A stretch of DNA of 64,000 nucleotides from Oscarella lobularis (GCF_947507565.1 NC_089188.1:620001-684000); one strand, 5' to 3'; positions 1 through 10,659 are shown, numbered from the stretch's first letter. A program made the numbers and translations. Notes: a model not told the origin generated them from the letters alone.

Positions 1-362
1 GCCGTTAGAATATTGCAAAACGGCCGAATAAGCATAATTTCATATGCGCTCATGTCTGAATACAAACGCCTAAACAACCCGTTCGATGAACGGGTAAATC
101 AGCTAGTAGCGTCTATGTATGAGTCACGAGTACTAAGATTTCGTACGAGACAAACCGCAGCCTGTTGCCATATAGAAACGGATAAAGAGTTGTATGGAAA
201 AGTAGATCAACGGCAACGCCCTTATTGAAACGAGCATGCGCTTTTCACAAGTTTCATTTTCACCATTCGACCTTGGTGTGGTGTCTTGGCGTGGGTGCCA
301 CTTCCAATTAAGTTCATCGTTGTGCATTAGTACTTCTCCCTCACTCTGAAACGTTTTATAAC
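1..362. other. unassigned sequence
   Basis: No coding exon, structured RNA or recognisable repeat was found in this stretch. Short open frames exist on both strands but none resembles a protein family I know or a neighbouring exon. It precedes the first copy of the R1 dispersed repeat. Confidence 0.4.
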
Positions 363-592
363 CGTATTTCATATGAGCACTTACGTAAAATTGGGGCGTA
401 GTCGCTTTTCTCCGTCGCAGTTCTTCTTTGATATCGCGAAAGATCGAGCGTACATTGCGCGAACTTCAGGGCAAGGTGCGAAAGCGCGTTTGGTGAAACA
501 ACTGATCGATTGATGAACGACCAATAGGATCGCAGGAACGAGTTTGGCGCGTGCCATTGGTGTAAAGAAGCCGTACCCTCCATCATCTCGCT
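363..592 (+). repeat. dispersed repeat R1, copy 1
   Basis: About 225 bp that recurs at 6148-6372 and 32425-32625. The three copies share an opening like TATGAGCRCTT, a GTCGCTTTTCT..CGCAG block, a GATCGAGCG block, the sequence GACCAATAGGATCGCAGGAA (a CCAAT-like core) and a closing GTTTGG..CGTGCCATTG. No coding frame is kept across the copies. In copies 1 and 3 the repeat directly abuts a partial USP9X-like duplicate. I infer a short non-autonomous mobile repeat, but no terminal inverted repeat or target duplication was found. Confidence 0.6.
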
Positions 593-597
593 CCATG

Positions 598-3500
598 GGT
601 AGTCAATTCCGCTTATGAATAGATTCGACGTGACGAATTAGTGCTCCCTTGCGATCAATTTCTGACTGGTCTGGTTTACCAGTTTGAACGCACGATCAAA
701 ATATCTAACCATAAAAAGAATTGTCAATAAATTTCTTTATCTCGCTAAGCGACGGACTTCTTCCATAACCTTAGGACGATGAAGACTGACAACCTAGGAA
801 AACGACCAAAAAGACAAGCAAACCTTTTAGACCCATTTGAAACAGGCCTCCCTATCGCAGGGAAACACGGCTCTCTTAGCCAAACAGATCCAAATCTAAA
901 AAAAGCGTCTAACAGAAATTCTTCTAAGGACAGTACTTCTTATATCTATTACCCTGATAGATTGGCTCAAAGAAAGGTACAGCTTCCCCTCTTTGAGGAC
1001 GAATATAGAATGAAAAAATTCACTGCAAGGAGTCAAGTAGCCTTTATCTCTTTCATTTACTTGAGAAACGTCAGTCGGTCATTCACCTGCCGTTCGTGAT
1101 TCGTTCTACCGTCGAGGACGATGTCCTCGGAAGTTGCGCCAAGATTGACTGCAGCGCGAAAAAGAAATAATCGTTTGCTCGAAATGTATCAAATATTCAA
1201 TTTCAAGTTCAAAGGATTTTCTCACTTTGTATGTAGCATTCCAAATTGTTTCAGAAGTTCGAACATACTTGATTGGGAGTCAAAATGCTGAATCATGTCC
1301 TGCCTATAGTAGTATTCCGAATGGCCAGTGGTTCGTGCGGTGCCTAATTTCCATCATGTATCAATGTGCCCCCCTCATAAAAAACTCTATTCCTGATACC
1401 TCAATGTACGTGGTGAAAATGTCTCGCATCATCTTGATCGCTGGAAGGACCCACGTGTCGCTCTTCAACTCGGCAAGGCATCGTTCAATCCACAAACGTC
1501 TGTGCTGATCTAGTTCCTGGATGAAAAGTACTGTCATACACGTTATTACCATATATGTATACTGCTGCACAGCTGTAGTCTAATATTCTGATATGGGCAT
1601 TTACAACTTCATCCATTATTTCGGTAGGGCAGTCTTCGGAATGGGCTAAGTTCCATAGCAATCCCAGTACCTAGATAAGAAATAGGAACCGTATATAAAC
1701 ACTATGAGACGATAAGCCCTTTCAGGGAGGAGTCGGGCTACTCGCACACGACGAGTATCACACTACTACGTAGACTAGCCACCATACACTGAGCAACGGA
1801 GGCACAACCGACAACAACAAGATTTAAATAATAATTACATGGTACCTTTTAACCATCACGCCGTCTTTGTCGTCTTCAGCTAATCGCCGTCTCAATTCGA
1901 TCATTTTCTCTTTTTGAAGCATTCCGGCTTGCAACCAATTCTCCTAAACATCGAAAATGGACCAATTTAAAACGACAAACCAATCCGAAAATGCACCTGA
2001 AAACAATGAAAAAGATAATCAAGCTGCTTAGAAGAAAAATTGCACGCCAACTTCGCCAAAGGATCGTGTATGTTCTTCACGATCGCATCATGCTTTGCAC
2101 CCTACAGCAGGCGTAGAACTTACAAACAAAACGTCTCGTCTCCGTAACAACCTGAGCGGCCCAAATGGCATCCAAATCCGCCTGATTCAACGCGTTCTGT
2201 CGAATCATGAACTGCAAAATTTTCTCCAGTTTCTCGACGTATTGAGGCTGGTGAAGATTGTCGCGCAAGACAACAGTCAAGACTTCGTTTTTCTTGATCT
2301 ACAACTGAACGAGACGGGAAAAGAGGCGAAAGCAGTCTTTGAAAGAAAGAAACGAAGACCTCTCTCTCCCCTATATCTTACCACTAGCGTTTCAGCGCCG
2401 ACAGTTTCGTCCTTCTCTTATTGTCGTCCGTACGACGAAGAACCGTACGACGCTAAGCCCATTTTGTTGACTTCGTTGAGAGCGTTCATTTTTCCATTGA
2501 AGGACGATATTTGAAGGAGCCTGCGTATGGAATAAATGAGCGTATTTTTAAATTTATGAATCCACCTTCTTACCTCAATATCATCCTCATTCTCAACTCC
2601 TCCACTTTCTGAATCACCTCCTTGCGATCCGGATCGCCCCGATAAACAACTTTCAAAGACTTTCATACTAAATAGTTAAGTTGAAAAGTAGATTTTTTGG
2701 CGGGTGAACTAACTCGAAATAGAGACGAAAAGATTTGTTCTTCGCCTCGTTTTTCGCCTCCCTTTTCAAATCGTCGTCGGTGAGACTCTCCAACACGTCC
2801 AGCATTCGATCGGCGCACGGAATCACGTATTTTTGAAGGCATTCCAAAGTCAAAACGTGAGCGCAGCCGCCAAAAGGTCTAGAGAAAGAAATTATTAATG
2901 AGAGTCTAAAATTCTTTTCAAATACCGAATGAGCGCAGCCATGATTTTCACGTTCAGGTTGCTGCCTTCAAGTACGCGCTTTCGCAAGATCTCAAATCCG
3001 TTGTAGGATCCAAAGGCGTTCACAAAATCGACAAGCCAACCCTGGGGATAATGAAAAAAATATCCTTGTATTTAGAGACACGTATCTAGTGCAGTATGAC
3101 CTCTTGCTTACCTTGGGTTTAGGTTTTGCCGGTTTTGCATAGACTACATCACTAAAAGCCTAAGGAAGAAGCGTTTTCTATTAGAACTTCTGGTGTTGAT
3201 TAGTTTAGTACGTAATCAGAATTTTCAGACATTTTGGTGTTGTTGACAACGTGGAAGCGAGACGAAGAACTTAAGACCATTGCCAGAAGATCGAGAAGAT
3301 GCAAGACGTCGTCATTCAACTTGAGAACGCAAAATTGAACAAGTCGAAGATTGTTCTCTTGAATGTTCTGCTATAAAAAATCTTCATCATTATATGTACG
3401 TGTATAAATTCGCAAAAATCCCAAACCTGAATTTCGGCATTCCACGAGCAGAAAGCCTGGTCAAAATTCTAACAAACGACGAATAGAGACCGTCTCTAAA

Positions 3501-3775
3501 GAATCTCTGACACGACTCGCTTTTAGAATCCAAGCCTGAGAGTAAGACAGGGTCTCCCTTAGAAAATCTAAACCCCTTCCATCTAAACTAACCTCTCTTG
3601 CACAACCGTATTGCAGCCAGAAGCAAGACCTCCAAATCGCCGCGAGGCGTCACAGGCACAATCCACTTCGTCCTATTCAAACTATCGTCCAATTTCTGCA
3701 ACACTTTCACCAGAAAATCCGCATCGCAGGCGAAATTCTTCGTCATCCCTTTGCTAAAACCTACAAAGTGATTCA
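598..3775 (-). pseudogene. USP9X-like pseudogene, copy A (N-terminal exons only)
   Basis: Partial duplicate of the full USP9X-like gene at 44881-55920, same exon order and orientation. Recognisable exons run from 3770 ([20 protein letters not shown]) through 3430-3560, 3200-3370, 2930-3045, 2690-2875, 2565-2670, 2400-2520, 2080-2290, 1960-2060 and 1590-1700 down to about 600, matching the exon that ends near 52610 in the intact gene. The UBL, catalytic USP and C-terminal parts are absent. The second exon has a net 4-nt deletion (near 3455) relative to the copy at 55600, breaking the frame just after RILT. About 90 bp is also missing near 750. It is therefore a non-functional segmental duplicate. 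Confidence 0.85.
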
Positions 3776-3870
3776 CAGAGCGTGTTTCACACGTTGGGCA
3801 GCCTCAAACGAAGTAGAAACGACTCAATGTTCGATCAGCGACTGCAGAGAAATCTGCGACTCTCCTCCAG

Positions 3871-3950
3871 TAGCCTCGCGTGCGCCAGGCCCTTCTCCTC
3901 TGCTCCCGGATAAACCCGGGGAGGAGAAGGGCCTGGCGCACGCGAGGCTA
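3871..3950. mobile_element. 80-bp perfect hairpin insertion with 9-bp target duplication
   Basis: The first 30 bases (3871-3900) and last 30 bases (3921-3950) are exact reverse complements, with a 20-base spacer. The insertion is flanked by CTCCTCCAG at 3862-3870 and 3951-3959. The paralogous segment near 56030 has a single CTCCTCCAG running straight into CTAGCGA, so it is the empty site. The element encodes nothing. A 9-bp duplication is known for Mutator-like and some Merlin-like elements, but no autonomous partner with these ends was seen here. Confidence 0.9.
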
Positions 3951-3959
3951 CTCCTCCAG

Positions 3960-4760
3960 CTAGCGAAGAGAATCGAGGACGAGCACGCTAAGATTCAAGA
4001 TGGAGGGCGACAGAATTTATTCGTCGTTTCCCGGTTATTATCTTGTCGTATAGCTTCTAGCTTCCAAGAGCGCGACATTTGTGTGACCCTCTCATCGCTA
4101 GATATCTTTCGAGGTGTTTGCATAAAGCAATGGCGTCAAATGTGTCGACAGAATGTACGATCAATGCCAGGGAAGCCTTGACACTAAATCTCTTTTTTAG
4201 AACAGGTTTCCTAATGCTAGAGAGCAGCTCGACGGGCAGCAGTAAGCGATGCTATAGTGTATTCAGCATCACTTCTGTTACTGCGTAAAATGTCGACACT
4301 AAATCTGCGTCATAATAGGCCAATTTCTTTTCCAGGACAACGATGTCCTGAACAGCGCCAGAAAAAATTTTTTCATAACTATTATCAATGTATAGGCCAG
4401 AAAAAATTGTTTAATAATAATTTTGCTAAACTCAATTTCTTTTGAATGCTCTTTAATTAATTAGGACGTGTAATAATGACGAGTGTTAGAAACCGGTCAT
4501 CACGCGTTCATTGCAAGCCTGAGAGCCTTATTGCAGTGAAAACAGTATTGCACGAATATAGAACACATCGCACTTGGCCAAGTGCAGTGTTAATAATCTG
4601 TATTTTATTTCAGTGCACGGAAGAACATGCGTGCACGAAAAAACAGTGGTGGACGACAGAGTAACATAATCATGAGTAAAACGTTTGCAGTACAAAATGA
4701 GGAACGATTCTTTGACAAACGGTTACAACTTCGATTGTCACATATCTTCATACCTTTCGA
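3960..4760. repeat. non-coding flank of the duplicated segment
   Basis: Matches 56040-56735 in order and orientation, apart from the two hairpin insertions, and so links pseudogene copy A to the small gene at 4740-5381. Part of it (3990-4240) also matches 33530-33780. The stretch 4255-4450 has a weaker relative at 38485-38680. Short open frames starting at ATGGAGG are shared between copies but are interrupted in one of them, so I do not call a gene. Confidence 0.6.
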
Positions 4761-5381
4761 CAACAGGATGGGTTAGAACGGTCTTTTCTTCCTCATTTAC
4801 GTACACATTCAAACCAACGCCCCATTTGACGTTTGACTCCATTTCTCCAGTTTGGGACGAAATCCATTCTTCAGAAAATTCTCGTATTTGAAAAAATATT
4901 TCTGACTTTCTATTTGCCGAATCCCTTCTCTCTCATCGAACGGATTCAATTTCACTTCGACAATTATTCCGCATCTTTTCGAGTGCACCACGAAGTGAGG
5001 TCGCACGTCTTCTTCTAAAGCGAGATCAGAATGCACTTCTATGCTCCCGACGGCAGACAATGCCGCCAGAATATGTAAAGTTTTCCAGAGAGATAATAAA
5101 TGAGTCTCAACAAAGTTACAAGGCATCTTGTCGCGTCCGTCTGGTTCAAAGATACGAGATGGGGGTTGCTCTAAAGTGGAGCCTAAATGACAGGCCCATT
5201 GAAAAACATCTTGGTTTTCCAGCGCTTTCGTAAACTTGTAGAACAACGAGCTTTCGTCCCCAATACTGTAGTGTGGCCTTGTAGACCTGGAAAAACCATA
5301 CGAGGTATCTTCCGTTGGCCCCTTGCGACGATCCCTCCAGTGCCCCTGCCGAAGCAAATAGGTTACAAAACGAACGTGCAA
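4740..5381 (-). pseudogene. PD-(D/E)XK-like small protein, copy E1 (frame broken near the end)
   Basis: Paralogue of the proteins at 7045-7560 and 56740-57300. It shares the KFTKALENQDVFQWACHLGS start region, the RPHFVVHSKRC strand, the VEVKLNP core and the GIRQIESQKYF helix. In the last third an AAAA run of the 56-kb copy is AAA here, which shifts the frame and gives an early stop at 4809; homologous sequence continues to about 4740 in another frame. The upstream part reads further (FSRST...SIGDESSL), as in the 56-kb copy. The gene travels with the USP9X-like pseudogene as part of the 0.6-5.4 kb duplicate. The function of the family is not established. Confidence 0.6.
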
Positions 5382-5639
5382 GCTAAAATTATAGGTATAT
5401 AAAGTTAATCATTATTTTTCAATTATTAGTGTTTATTATATCCCTCTATCCTACTTCATAAACGCTAAGTCTCTATGAAAATTAATGAATGGTCTGAGTG
5501 GAAATTGAAGGTAACTAAAGATGGACTGTAAATTAGAATGAAATTGAACAAAGTGAAAATAATTTTAAGATATGAATGACTTCTGTTTTTCTAATTAGAT
5601 TAGAAGTTTCACGATGCTAATGATTATATGGATCATGGA

Positions 5640-6147
5640 ACATTCTGACCACACCCACATTGTTGGCGTGGTCTTTACATAACTGTTCTTTGACACCTAT
5701 AGCCTAGTGAATGAAAGACTTGTCTTTCGGCAGCTAAAGAGCCAATAACCACACCCATACTGGAGGCGGGGTCGCCACGAGGCGTATTTCGCAAATAAAA
5801 CCTAGAAATGAATGGCGTACCATTTTCGAAGCTTACTGAATCTCGTTGCTGCCCACAGTTGAATGGACTTGGGAAAAAATATCCAAAAAAGGCCCCCCTT
5901 TTCACAAAAACAACTCATATCTTTCCAACGCTGTGCGTAACGCATACCTTGTCCCTTTCGTTTTACAAGCAGCGCCTCTCAGCAAAAGACTTCGTGCGAT
6001 CGCGAAAGGGGCCCCTCTTCCATTGCGTCGCTTTAGAGCCTTCAGAATGCAGCGCGAGCAAGGCTTTCGGCAGTGATGAAACGAACAACGATCGATCGTT
6101 CGACGTAGCTGTTAATGGACGAGTTTTTCGGGCAAAAACGACTCGAA
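5640..6147 (+). repeat. repeat related to the BTB-Kelch upstream region
   Basis: This stretch resembles 18325-18660 and 30126-30445 in order: a TGACCAC..CCCAC palindromic motif, GATAAAACCTAGAAATGAA, an AATC.CGTTGC..CACAGTT block, a CCCC.TT..CAAAC block and GCGAAAGGGGCCCC-like sequence. It is more diverged than the other two copies and has no BTB exon after it. It probably marks a third, old copy of the same mobile or duplicated promoter-proximal sequence. Confidence 0.5.
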
Positions 6148-6372
6148 TTTACCTATGAGCGCTTGCCATTGGTGCCTATAGTCGCTTTTCTTTGTCGCAG
6201 TTCTTCTCCGAGAGCGAGAAAGATCGAGCGGGTATCGTGCTAACTTCAGCAGCGCGGTGCGATCGGAGGAACGTTGTGTGCGAAGGCGTTCGGTGAGGCA
6301 ACTGCCCGATCAATGCGGGTAACTGAACGACCAATAAGATCGCAGGGACGAGTTTGGCACGTGCCATTGATG
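6148..6372 (+). repeat. dispersed repeat R1, copy 2
   Basis: Second copy of the R1 repeat, directly downstream of the BTB-upstream-like repeat. It keeps the GTCGCTTTTCT..GTCGCAG, GATCGAGCG, CGACCAATAAGATCGCAGG and CGTGCCATTGATG blocks. It is the most diverged copy, with a GC-rich replacement in the middle. Confidence 0.6.
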
Positions 6373-7044
6373 TAAAATACTTACAGTCACATGGACAAAG
6401 ACGCGGGAATCTGCGGGAATCAGCATAACGTTCACGTGATCAGACCTCAGACGTCGTACATACGTAAACGTCATCAGAAACCTAAACAGCAGAGATACAC
6501 ATATACATGTAGACTACAGCGCTTCAGCTTACAATTATTATTAGCTCATTAAACTATAATATAGAGAACATCATTAAATGCACTTGTAGAATTAATATCA
6601 AAAAATTTTAGAAAAATGCCCACTCGATCAACTAAATATCAAGCATTTTGCAACATTTCACTTACTTTTTTACAACGCGGTTTTTCACAGAGCTATATTT
6701 AGTGCACTTTAGCTATCTGTGATCATATTCTTTGTTTTAAGCGCCATCTGTCGTCACCTTGACGTCATCAACAAAATTTCTAACGCGCGCCAACACCAAC
6801 CACGAAGAGCCCTGCGCTTTGAGCGACTTCCCTGCGAACGATCGAGCTGTAAGTGTGTACCAAGAGCGTGCCGAAGCTCACTCGCGACCAAGAAGTAAAC
6901 CGGTTCTTTGTATATTTTCACAGAGGACCCCTAAACCGTTCATCGGGTTTAATCTTAGACCCACCCCCATGCATGAGCGATTATCGTTCACTGTTATTTC
7001 GTACGATGGGAATAATTGCTCGTCGATTTTAGAATCGAAGAAAA
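6373..7044. other. upstream region of the small intact gene at 7045
   Basis: AT-rich to about 6740, then more GC-rich. No exon or repeat was recognised. The last 300 bp presumably hold the promoter and 5' leader of the gene that begins with two consecutive ATG codons at 7045, but no core promoter motif is convincing by eye. Confidence 0.3.
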
Positions 7045-7560
7045 ATGATGCAAAGATCAATGTTTGACAAGACAACGGAAGCTCTCGAGAACCAAGATAT
7101 TTTCCAATGGGCTTGTCACATGGGTTCCGTTAAGGAGAACCTGCCATCTAAAATCTTTGAAGACGAGGGATTCGACGAGCGGGCTTCTAACCTTCTTGAG
7201 CTTCATTTATCTTCTCTCACGATTGCTTTGCGTATACTGATGGAACAATCTCACGGCTCCCTCGAAGTGCATCCTTCTCTCGCTCTAGAAGAAGGCGTGC
7301 GGCCTCACTTTGTCGTGCACTCGAAAAAATGCGGAATAATGGTCGAAGTGAAAATGAATCCGTCTGATGAGCGAGAGGGAATCAGGCAAATCGAAAGTCA
7401 GGAGTATTTTTCCAAGTATGAGAAATTCCTGAACATTCACGGCTTCCTTGCCAAATTGGCAAAATGGAGAAGCACGTCTAAGTGGAGCGTTGCCTTGAAT
7501 GTTTACGTCAATGAAGAAGCGAAGGCTATTGTTGTCCGTCCTGTTGTCGAAAAGTATTGA
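7045..7560 (+). CDS. PD-(D/E)XK-like small protein, intact copy E2 (171 aa)
   Basis: Single-exon frame of 171 codons starting at a double ATG and ending TGA. It shares with copies at 4740-5381 and 56740-57300 an N-terminal ALENQDIFQWACHMGS block, a central LEVHPSLALEEGVRPHFVV stretch (residues about 73-91), an EVK core (about 101-103) and a GIRQIESQEYFSKYEKF helix. The strand-H-strand-ExK-helix layout resembles the core of restriction-endonuclease-fold (PD-(D/E)XK) proteins, but the expected acidic residue before the ExK strand is His (RPH) in all three copies. If the fold assignment is right, nuclease activity is doubtful. No signal peptide or membrane segment is visible. This is the only copy of the three not linked to USP9X-like sequence. 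Function unknown. Confidence 0.7.
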   Translation: MMQRSMFDKTTEALENQDIFQWACHMGSVKENLPSKIFEDEGFDERASNLLELHLSSLTIALRILMEQSHGSLEVHPSLALEEGVRPHFVVHSKKCGIMVEVKMNPSDEREGIRQIESQEYFSKYEKFLNIHGFLAKLAKWRSTSKWSVALNVYVNEEAKAIVVRPVVEKY

Positions 7561-8254
7561 CGGTTTAACTGACTCTGTGAAAATCGAAATTAGAAGTTGT
7601 AAACCGTGTTGTCAAATCATCTTGCTGTTCCCCAATGTTTTTCTGATTCTGGGTATATACACTATATGTGTGCATGCATGTTGTGTCAATTGTGCAAAGG
7701 AATAGTTGAGTAAGTGTACTCTCTAGTGTCGTCTAAATGTCTGACAGACGTTCTTTCAAGACCCTAAGGTCTAACACTGTCAGTCAATTTTTGGAAATTC
7801 TTTCATACCCAGTTGAATTAAACAGGTACATCTTTTACGACAGTGAAGATCACTGTTTAATCCTTCACTGTTATTTTTTCCTAACGTTTAAAAACGTAAG
7901 ATTTCTTCTATGCCTTCGATACAAAAGGGGCCTCACAAACATTATATCGACGTACACAAAAGTAAAAAAGCTCGTACATTCCGTGGAGTCTCCATAACGA
8001 TAACACAATGGAACGATAGAATAGAAAGGACAGGTGAGGCCCCATTTGGGCATTCAGAATCACTCGGGCCACGATACTTTTTTCCGCAAGGGCCATTGTG
8101 AACTTCGTCCTTTAATCTTCATGGAGACCAACGTCTTAATTTTCGCTTGAGCAACGGAGAAAAGAGTTGGACTTACGACGGAGGGGGGCGAGCTTCGAAT
8201 TCGTCTCTTCGGGGATAAGGAAACATTGAGACGCGTCAACTGGGCACACTAGGT
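7561..8254. other. unassigned intergenic sequence
   Basis: AT-rich sequence after the small gene. A short inverted pair (GGGGCCTCAC near 7927 and GTGAGGCCCC near 8034) brackets about 120 bp and could be the ends of a small non-autonomous element, but no second copy was found. Open frames here are short and unlike known proteins. Confidence 0.3.
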
Positions 8255-8570
8255 GTAGGCCTTTAGAATATCGACTGACAGAATAATAACGTCGCGTCCA
8301 CAAGTGTCTTGTCCTCCATCTTGAATCTTAGCGTGCTCGTCCTCGACTCTCTTCTCTCCGCTGCTCGATTTTTATGCATTTTGGACGATCGATTATGTCT
8401 TCGCGACTGAATATTGATCGAAATGAGGTAAAATCGTCGTCCAAGCGCCTCGATCCGACGTCGACAGTGCGTCGATCCAAGCACGCATTCGAAGCAGGTG
8501 AGCGAAAGTGTTCCTCTCCATTCCCACGAACACATGCAACGTAATTTTGGTCGTTTTATCGATTGTGCTC

Positions 8571-8590
8571 CCCCCCCCCCCCCCCCCCCC
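8571..8590 (+). repeat. C homopolymer tract
   Basis: An uninterrupted run of C inside repeat block R2 creates a poly-glycine illusion in the minus-strand translation. It is a simple tract and a likely site of length error. Confidence 0.9.
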
Positions 8591-9153
8591 AAACTGAAAT
8601 TGTACAGAGCTAGGGCTCGATATCTCGCGAATGCTCTATTTCGTTAAGCTTCGATCGAGTTCGCTGCGTTCTCTTCAGAAAGCGAACTTGTTCGAAAGCG
8701 TTTGAACGTTTTTGGTCGCTCTTTGTCGCGCTTTCGTCGCGTTTCGCGAGGCGTCGACGTCACATCCGGCTATACCATGCACGCGTGCACGTGTTCGTCT
8801 CTTGTTTCCCTCTTCTTTTGGGACAAACGCTGCACGCGCGTGATCACTCCAATTATTACCATTTTTGGTTGTGCGTAGAGGTGCAAAAGGCAACGCTGTC
8901 TCTCGTGACATCGTTGCGGTTAATTACGCACACCCATCGTCCAATGAGAGAAGAGCCCGCGTCATCGTTCGTGCACGAGCTACATAAAGTCGTGCACGAC
9001 GCTCTCCCTCTTTACGTAACCCCGTCGCTTGAGAACTCGCTCGTACGCTCTGTGAGTCGTTGGAAGACAGGGAGCCAGAGGGGCCATCGATTCGACCGAC
9101 GCAATCGTCCTGGAGCAACGATCTGGAAGTGATTAGAGGCGCAACCATAAGAC

Positions 9154-9728
9154 TAGTCTCGTTCCCAGCCCCTCCCCCTCCGTTAATATCACTACGGGGA
9201 GAGGGTCTGGGGACATGCCTTTGATCTCGTTGTGCACCGCTCCCCCCAATTTTGGGTGGGCGATAATTGGATGACGTAGTAGCCGCGAAGTAGCAAAGTG
9301 CACGCGCGAAGTAGCGATTCAGCTTTGCGCGTCGATTTCCAGCTACATTACAGTACGGATCGCGAGAATCTCCGAGTCGCTCTATAGGGTATGCAAAGGG
9401 GCGCAGCAGAACGGTTTCGCCGGTATAGAGATCTGCGCTCGTGTGCGCTTATCTCGCACCGCACTCGCCGACTACTGCCGGCGAAACCGTTTTTGCAGCG
9501 CATACCCTATAGAGCGAGATTCTTGCGATCCGTGTAGCTAGAAATCGACGCGCAACGCTGAATCGCGTGTGCACTTGCTACTTCGCGCGTGCACTTGCTA
9601 CTTCGCCGCTACTACGTCATCCAATTATCGCCCACCCAAAATCGGGGGGAGCGGTGCACAAAGGCATGTCCCCAGACCCTCTCCCCGTAGTGATATTAAC
9701 GGAGGGGGAGGGGCTGGGAACGAGACTA
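9154..9728. mobile_element. 575-bp foldback element with about 260-bp inverted arms
   Basis: Left arm starts TAGTCTCGTTCCCAGCCCC; the right arm ends with its reverse complement at 9728. The arms stay complementary with small indels for about 260 bp, to ACGGTTTCGCCGG on each side, leaving about 50 bp of spacer around 9430-9480. The right arm has an extra tandem copy of GTGCACTTGCTACTTCGC. The uninterrupted site is present in the other R2 copy near 27220 (GCGCAACCCTAAGACC read from the minus strand), which defines the insertion; a 2-bp CC duplication is possible. No coding capacity. Confidence 0.88.
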
Positions 9729-10190
9729 CCCTAAGACCTCTAGGGGCTTCCGGATCGGAGTGCCGCCGTCTTTTCGACGGTGGAGCGCTTCAACTCGCTC
9801 CGTTTCACCGTAGATTTATTCTACTGTGTAAAATGGGACAGCGTCGACGTTGGCCGGCTCTCCTCCACGTCGAGCACACGATGAGCGGGCCTCTTCGGCG
9901 GTGGCGATAGTCGTCTCCCGGGGTGGCAACGAACCTCGGGGGCTCACCCAAGGTGGGTTCTGATCCAATTCATGCCGTTGGTGAGGGTCGACTGGGTTGC
10001 GAAGCGTCTGGACCTCCACGTGGTGCGACCTTGGTCACGCTAACACAGACGCGCTCTTCTTTCGTCGTTTCGGGTAAGTACGTTGCTTCGATGTTTGGAT
10101 ACTGGCCTCGTGTTTTCAGATATTTGTGCGCAAGCGGTGGCAGCGAAGATCTTCCTTTTGCCATCCGATCAGGTGACGATTAGGGGTGTG

Positions 10191-10590
10191 ACTTTTTTTA
10201 TCATTTTTTTTCGCTGACGGGCACTTCGTATTGAGACAAAGTCAGTCGAGTGCTTTTTTCTTTGTGCCGTGTTTAGATTGGCTCGATTTTAGTATATTCA
10301 CGCAATTGATAGATATGCATTTAACCCGGTACTTCTTATCACGTGTGTCCAGAGCTTTCTACTTGAAATCCCCAGACGTAAGCCGAGCCGACGCTGTTCT
10401 TATGCTCAAAGTCTCTCGATGTTCTATTTGCCTGACCACCAGTGATGCATATGCCTTCTTCGTACTGATGTAACTAGGGCTCTGGCAATGGATTCTTTCG
10501 TACGTTCGCGTGTCCGGTTCCTTTAAAGATCTTCTAGCCATCCCCAGGTCGATCAATCGTCCCAGTTCCTTTGATAAACAAGACGATCTG
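10191..10590. other. unassigned sequence
   Basis: Nothing convincing was recognised between repeat block R2 and the M1 element. Open frames on both strands are short and show no domain similarity. Confidence 0.3.
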
Positions 10591-10659
10591 CCATTGTTTG
10601 TGTTTCGAAATCACGTGTCGAATTATTAAGATCCAAAACGTTGTGCACCATCATAGACA

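Larger units (their letters stand above)
8255..10190. repeat. repeat block R2 (about 1.3 kb), split by a foldback element
   Basis: Two parts, 8255-9150 and 9729-10190, match in inverted orientation the continuous block at 26750-27960. The block includes GTGCACGAGCTACATAAAG, the GGAGCAACGATC..GATTAGAGGCGCAACC junction, and a distal core with TCCAGAATGCATA-like sequence that also occurs at 33385-33545. Open frames on both strands are not preserved between copies, so I do not call a protein. It may be a promoter-like or mobile repeat. Confidence 0.65.

Noticed and set aside
3768-4288. Plus-strand frames starting near ATGGAGGGCGACAG and similar starts at 56071
   Set aside because: Shared by three duplicates but interrupted in one and without domain similarity; more likely non-coding flank.
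9154-9728. The foldback as a longer relative of the 80-bp or 103-bp hairpins
   Set aside because: End sequences and flanking duplications differ, so there is no evidence that they belong to one family.
8263-10183. Several open frames of 65-115 codons on both strands
   Set aside because: They fall in repeat block R2 and the foldback arms. Frames are not conserved in the second copy and one relies on a poly-C tract.
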